A stretch of DNA of 13,866 nucleotides. Origin: Cellvibrionaceae bacterium. Its GTDB lineage: Bacteria; Pseudomonadota; Gammaproteobacteria; Pseudomonadales; Cellvibrionaceae. Location of the stretch: positions 1 to 13,866 of the forward strand of contig JAOXRV010000101.1 of assembly GCA_025800435.1 (NCBI GenBank). Direction: 5' to 3'. The translations under genes and the position numbers were made by a program. The notes beneath the pieces were generated by a model, which made no database searches, was not told where the DNA came from, and saw only the letters and a program-made list of their open reading frames with translations. This document shows, in pieces, positions 12,708 through 13,866 of the stretch. The stretch's first letter is position 1. Each line of letters begins with the position of its first letter.

Positions 12708-13382
12708 GTGTCAATTCTAGAGAATGGATATGAAATTGTTGATGGGCTTCTGTCTCAAGGCGAGATTAAGTGCATAAAAGGTGAGCTTGAGGCTGTTGGG
12801 TTTCCGGCTAAAGTAGGCGGCATCCGCAATGCAGAGAAAAAATTCTCTACCATACGCGAGTTGGCGGCGTCGAAGAAGCTAGTGGCTCTGGCCAATAATT
12901 ATCTGCCAGGAGAAGCCAGCTTGGTGCGAGCTATACTCTTTAACAAAACCGAAGAGAATAACTGGTTGGTTACATGGCACCAAGATAAAACTGTTGCTGT
13001 CTCAGATAAATTTGAAAAAGAAAGTTGGGGGCCGTGGAGCACTAAAAATGGGGTTCCCCATGTCCAGCCTCCAATTGAAGTGCTCAATCAAATGGTAACC
13101 GTTAGGATTCATTTAGATGATGCGGGCTTAGAGAATGGCTGCCTGAAGATGTTACCTAAAAGCCACAGTCTAGGGGTTTTAGATCACACTGTTATCCAAG
13201 AATATGTTAAAAACCATGATTCGGTCACTTGCGAAGCTTCGGCTGGTTCTGCTTTAGTTATGCGCCCACTTATATTGCATTCGTCTAGCAAGTCATCAAA
13301 CCCCTCCCAGCGCAGGGTTTTACATCTTGAATACAGTAGCTTTAAGTTACCTGCAGGTGTCACCTGGGCCTTCGATATTTAG
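12708..13382 (+). CDS. Cassette 8: phytanoyl-CoA dioxygenase (PhyH) family protein
   Basis: 224 residues from GTG 12708. TTG 12705 is an in-frame alternative, and AGAGGA at 12693-12698 could serve either. The fold is a double-stranded beta-helix Fe(II)/2-oxoglutarate oxygenase. The metal triad is visible as H91-x-D93 (TWHQDKT) and the distal His191 (LILHSSSKS). The arginine that binds 2-oxoglutarate is probably Arg202 or Arg203 (SQRRVLHLEYS). NGCLKMLPKSH (about 143-153) and NGVPHVQPPIEVLNQMVTVR are typical of bacterial PhyH proteins. Such enzymes hydroxylate small molecules; the substrate here is unknown. All catalytic residues are present, so it should be active. It is unusual in being a well-defined enzyme in an array of hypothetical proteins. 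Confidence 0.88.
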   Translation: MSILENGYEIVDGLLSQGEIKCIKGELEAVGFPAKVGGIRNAEKKFSTIRELAASKKLVALANNYLPGEASLVRAILFNKTEENNWLVTWHQDKTVAVSDKFEKESWGPWSTKNGVPHVQPPIEVLNQMVTVRIHLDDAGLENGCLKMLPKSHSLGVLDHTVIQEYVKNHDSVTCEASAGSALVMRPLILHSSSKSSNPSQRRVLHLEYSSFKLPAGVTWAFDI

Positions 13383-13404
13383 AGCGAGGATCGTGTAAAT
13401 GACC

Positions 13405-13498
13405 TTGCTAACATAGCGGCGGGGCTTGCCAACCCGATGCAATGGGCACTGATTGCTTGTCATTGTCGGACATTGGCAAGCCCTGCGGCCGCTAGCAA
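13405..13498 (+). other. Degenerate attC site of cassette 8 (about 94 bp)
   Basis: The left side begins TTGCTAAC (13405-13412) and the right side ends GCTAGCAA (13491-13498). The two are complementary except that the GTT of the R' core is GCT. Next to them, GGGCTTGCCAA (13422-13432) pairs perfectly with TTGGCAAGCCC (13473-13483). The inner loop has further weak pairing (GGGCACTGATTGCTTGTCAT region). The two-arm architecture is that of an attC, with the same T-to-C core change as the site before the PhyH gene. Confidence 0.65.
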
Positions 13499-13866
13499 TA
13501 CCCTGTCTTCACACTAAAACGCCGATATTACCGAGGGTAGCTCTGAACAGCTCGGTGACGCTCATGCCTTGAGGCAAATGCGTTAGCTAGGCGCTAGCTC
13601 GAAGCCATGCTGGGCGCACGTCGAGAGTGAGCAACGTCGCTAGCGCTTTGCCTCAAGGCCCCGAAGGGCGGGCCTTAAAGCGCACATCTGCTGCCTTGCG
13701 CCGCTGCTAAGGGCGCTCGGCATTGACTGCGCAGCGCGCCCTGCAGCTGTACGCTTTATTCTCCTGCTTAGCATCGCCGAGTTATTCAGAAGTAACTTAG
13801 CAATTTACGATCCGGTATGGTTTGTGCTCTGTTTAGATCAATATCAATTTTGAGCGGAGCAGGCAC
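13499..13866. other. Non-coding, strongly structured segment after the last cassette
   Basis: No ORF with coding character is seen in any frame. Inverted repeats are dense. ACCGAG (13530-13535) pairs with CTCGGT (13551-13556). The arm 13566-13587 pairs with 13639-13659 (22 against 21 nt, one bulge and one G-T). GCGCTTT plus AAGGCCC (13643-13649, 13655-13661) pair with GGGCCTT plus AAAGCGC (13670-13676, 13677-13683). The arm 13676-13694 pairs with 13743-13758. AGGGCGC (13710-13716) pairs with GCGCCCT (13736-13742). Several are mutually exclusive. It could be a structured RNA, a leader of the next gene, a genomic palindromic repeat or degraded attC material. From about 13760 to the right edge nothing else is supported except a possible GGAG ribosome site at 13856-13859 for a gene beyond the window. 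Confidence 0.6.

Noticed and set aside
9791..13498. CRISPR-like repeat array
   Set aside because: The recurring elements are palindromic, of different length and sequence, and separated by gene-sized units, so they are attC sites and not CRISPR repeats.

Overview
The window looks like a chromosomal segment of a gammaproteobacterium. The order nudF, yqiB (DUF1249), cpdA, yqiA, parE is the conserved gammaproteobacterial block also seen in E. coli, and the compact, fairly GC-rich coding with many alternative starts would suit a marine Cellvibrionales-like genome. That lineage guess is inference and was not tested by any search.

Positions 1-4225 hold the distal part of a Bat (Bacteroides aerotolerance) operon. 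It comprises the 3' end of a BatB-like von Willebrand protein, a BatC-like TPR membrane protein, a short BatD, and a large exported cytochrome with eight CXXCH haem sites and a C-terminal TPR tail. The batC, batD and cytochrome genes overlap, and nudF starts 3 nt after the cytochrome stop, so the envelope/redox genes may be co-transcribed with nudF. Positions 4229-8894 are the housekeeping block: ADP-ribose pyrophosphatase, DUF1249 protein, CpdA phosphodiesterase, YqiA esterase and topoisomerase IV subunit B. A short hairpin follows parE.

Positions 8947-13498 are a decayed chromosomal integron attached to the 3' end of parE. Only the last ~60 codons of an integron integrase (intI) remain, on the minus strand. 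They appear to have lost four residues that include the catalytic arginine of box II. To the right lie a promoter-like sequence, a perfect 13-bp hairpin and a GTTAAGC core. Then come eight consecutive plus-strand gene cassettes, each with one main ORF and a recognisable or degenerate attC site. The products are a soluble acidic protein, a small lipoprotein, a membrane protein with split CXXC pairs, a soluble 90-aa protein, an exported protein, a small membrane protein, an ankyrin-repeat protein and a phytanoyl-CoA dioxygenase (PhyH) family enzyme. Five of the eight appear aimed at the cell envelope. The last two attC sites carry GCTAGC where the strand-exchange core GTTAGC is expected, so the PhyH cassette at the array end may be locked in place.

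Positions 13499-13866 hold no gene I can support. The segment is dense in inverted repeats, several of which can pair in mutually exclusive ways. The layout suggests a stable core genome segment with an integron inserted at parE that lost its recombinase and is now a fossilising, still partly readable cassette array.
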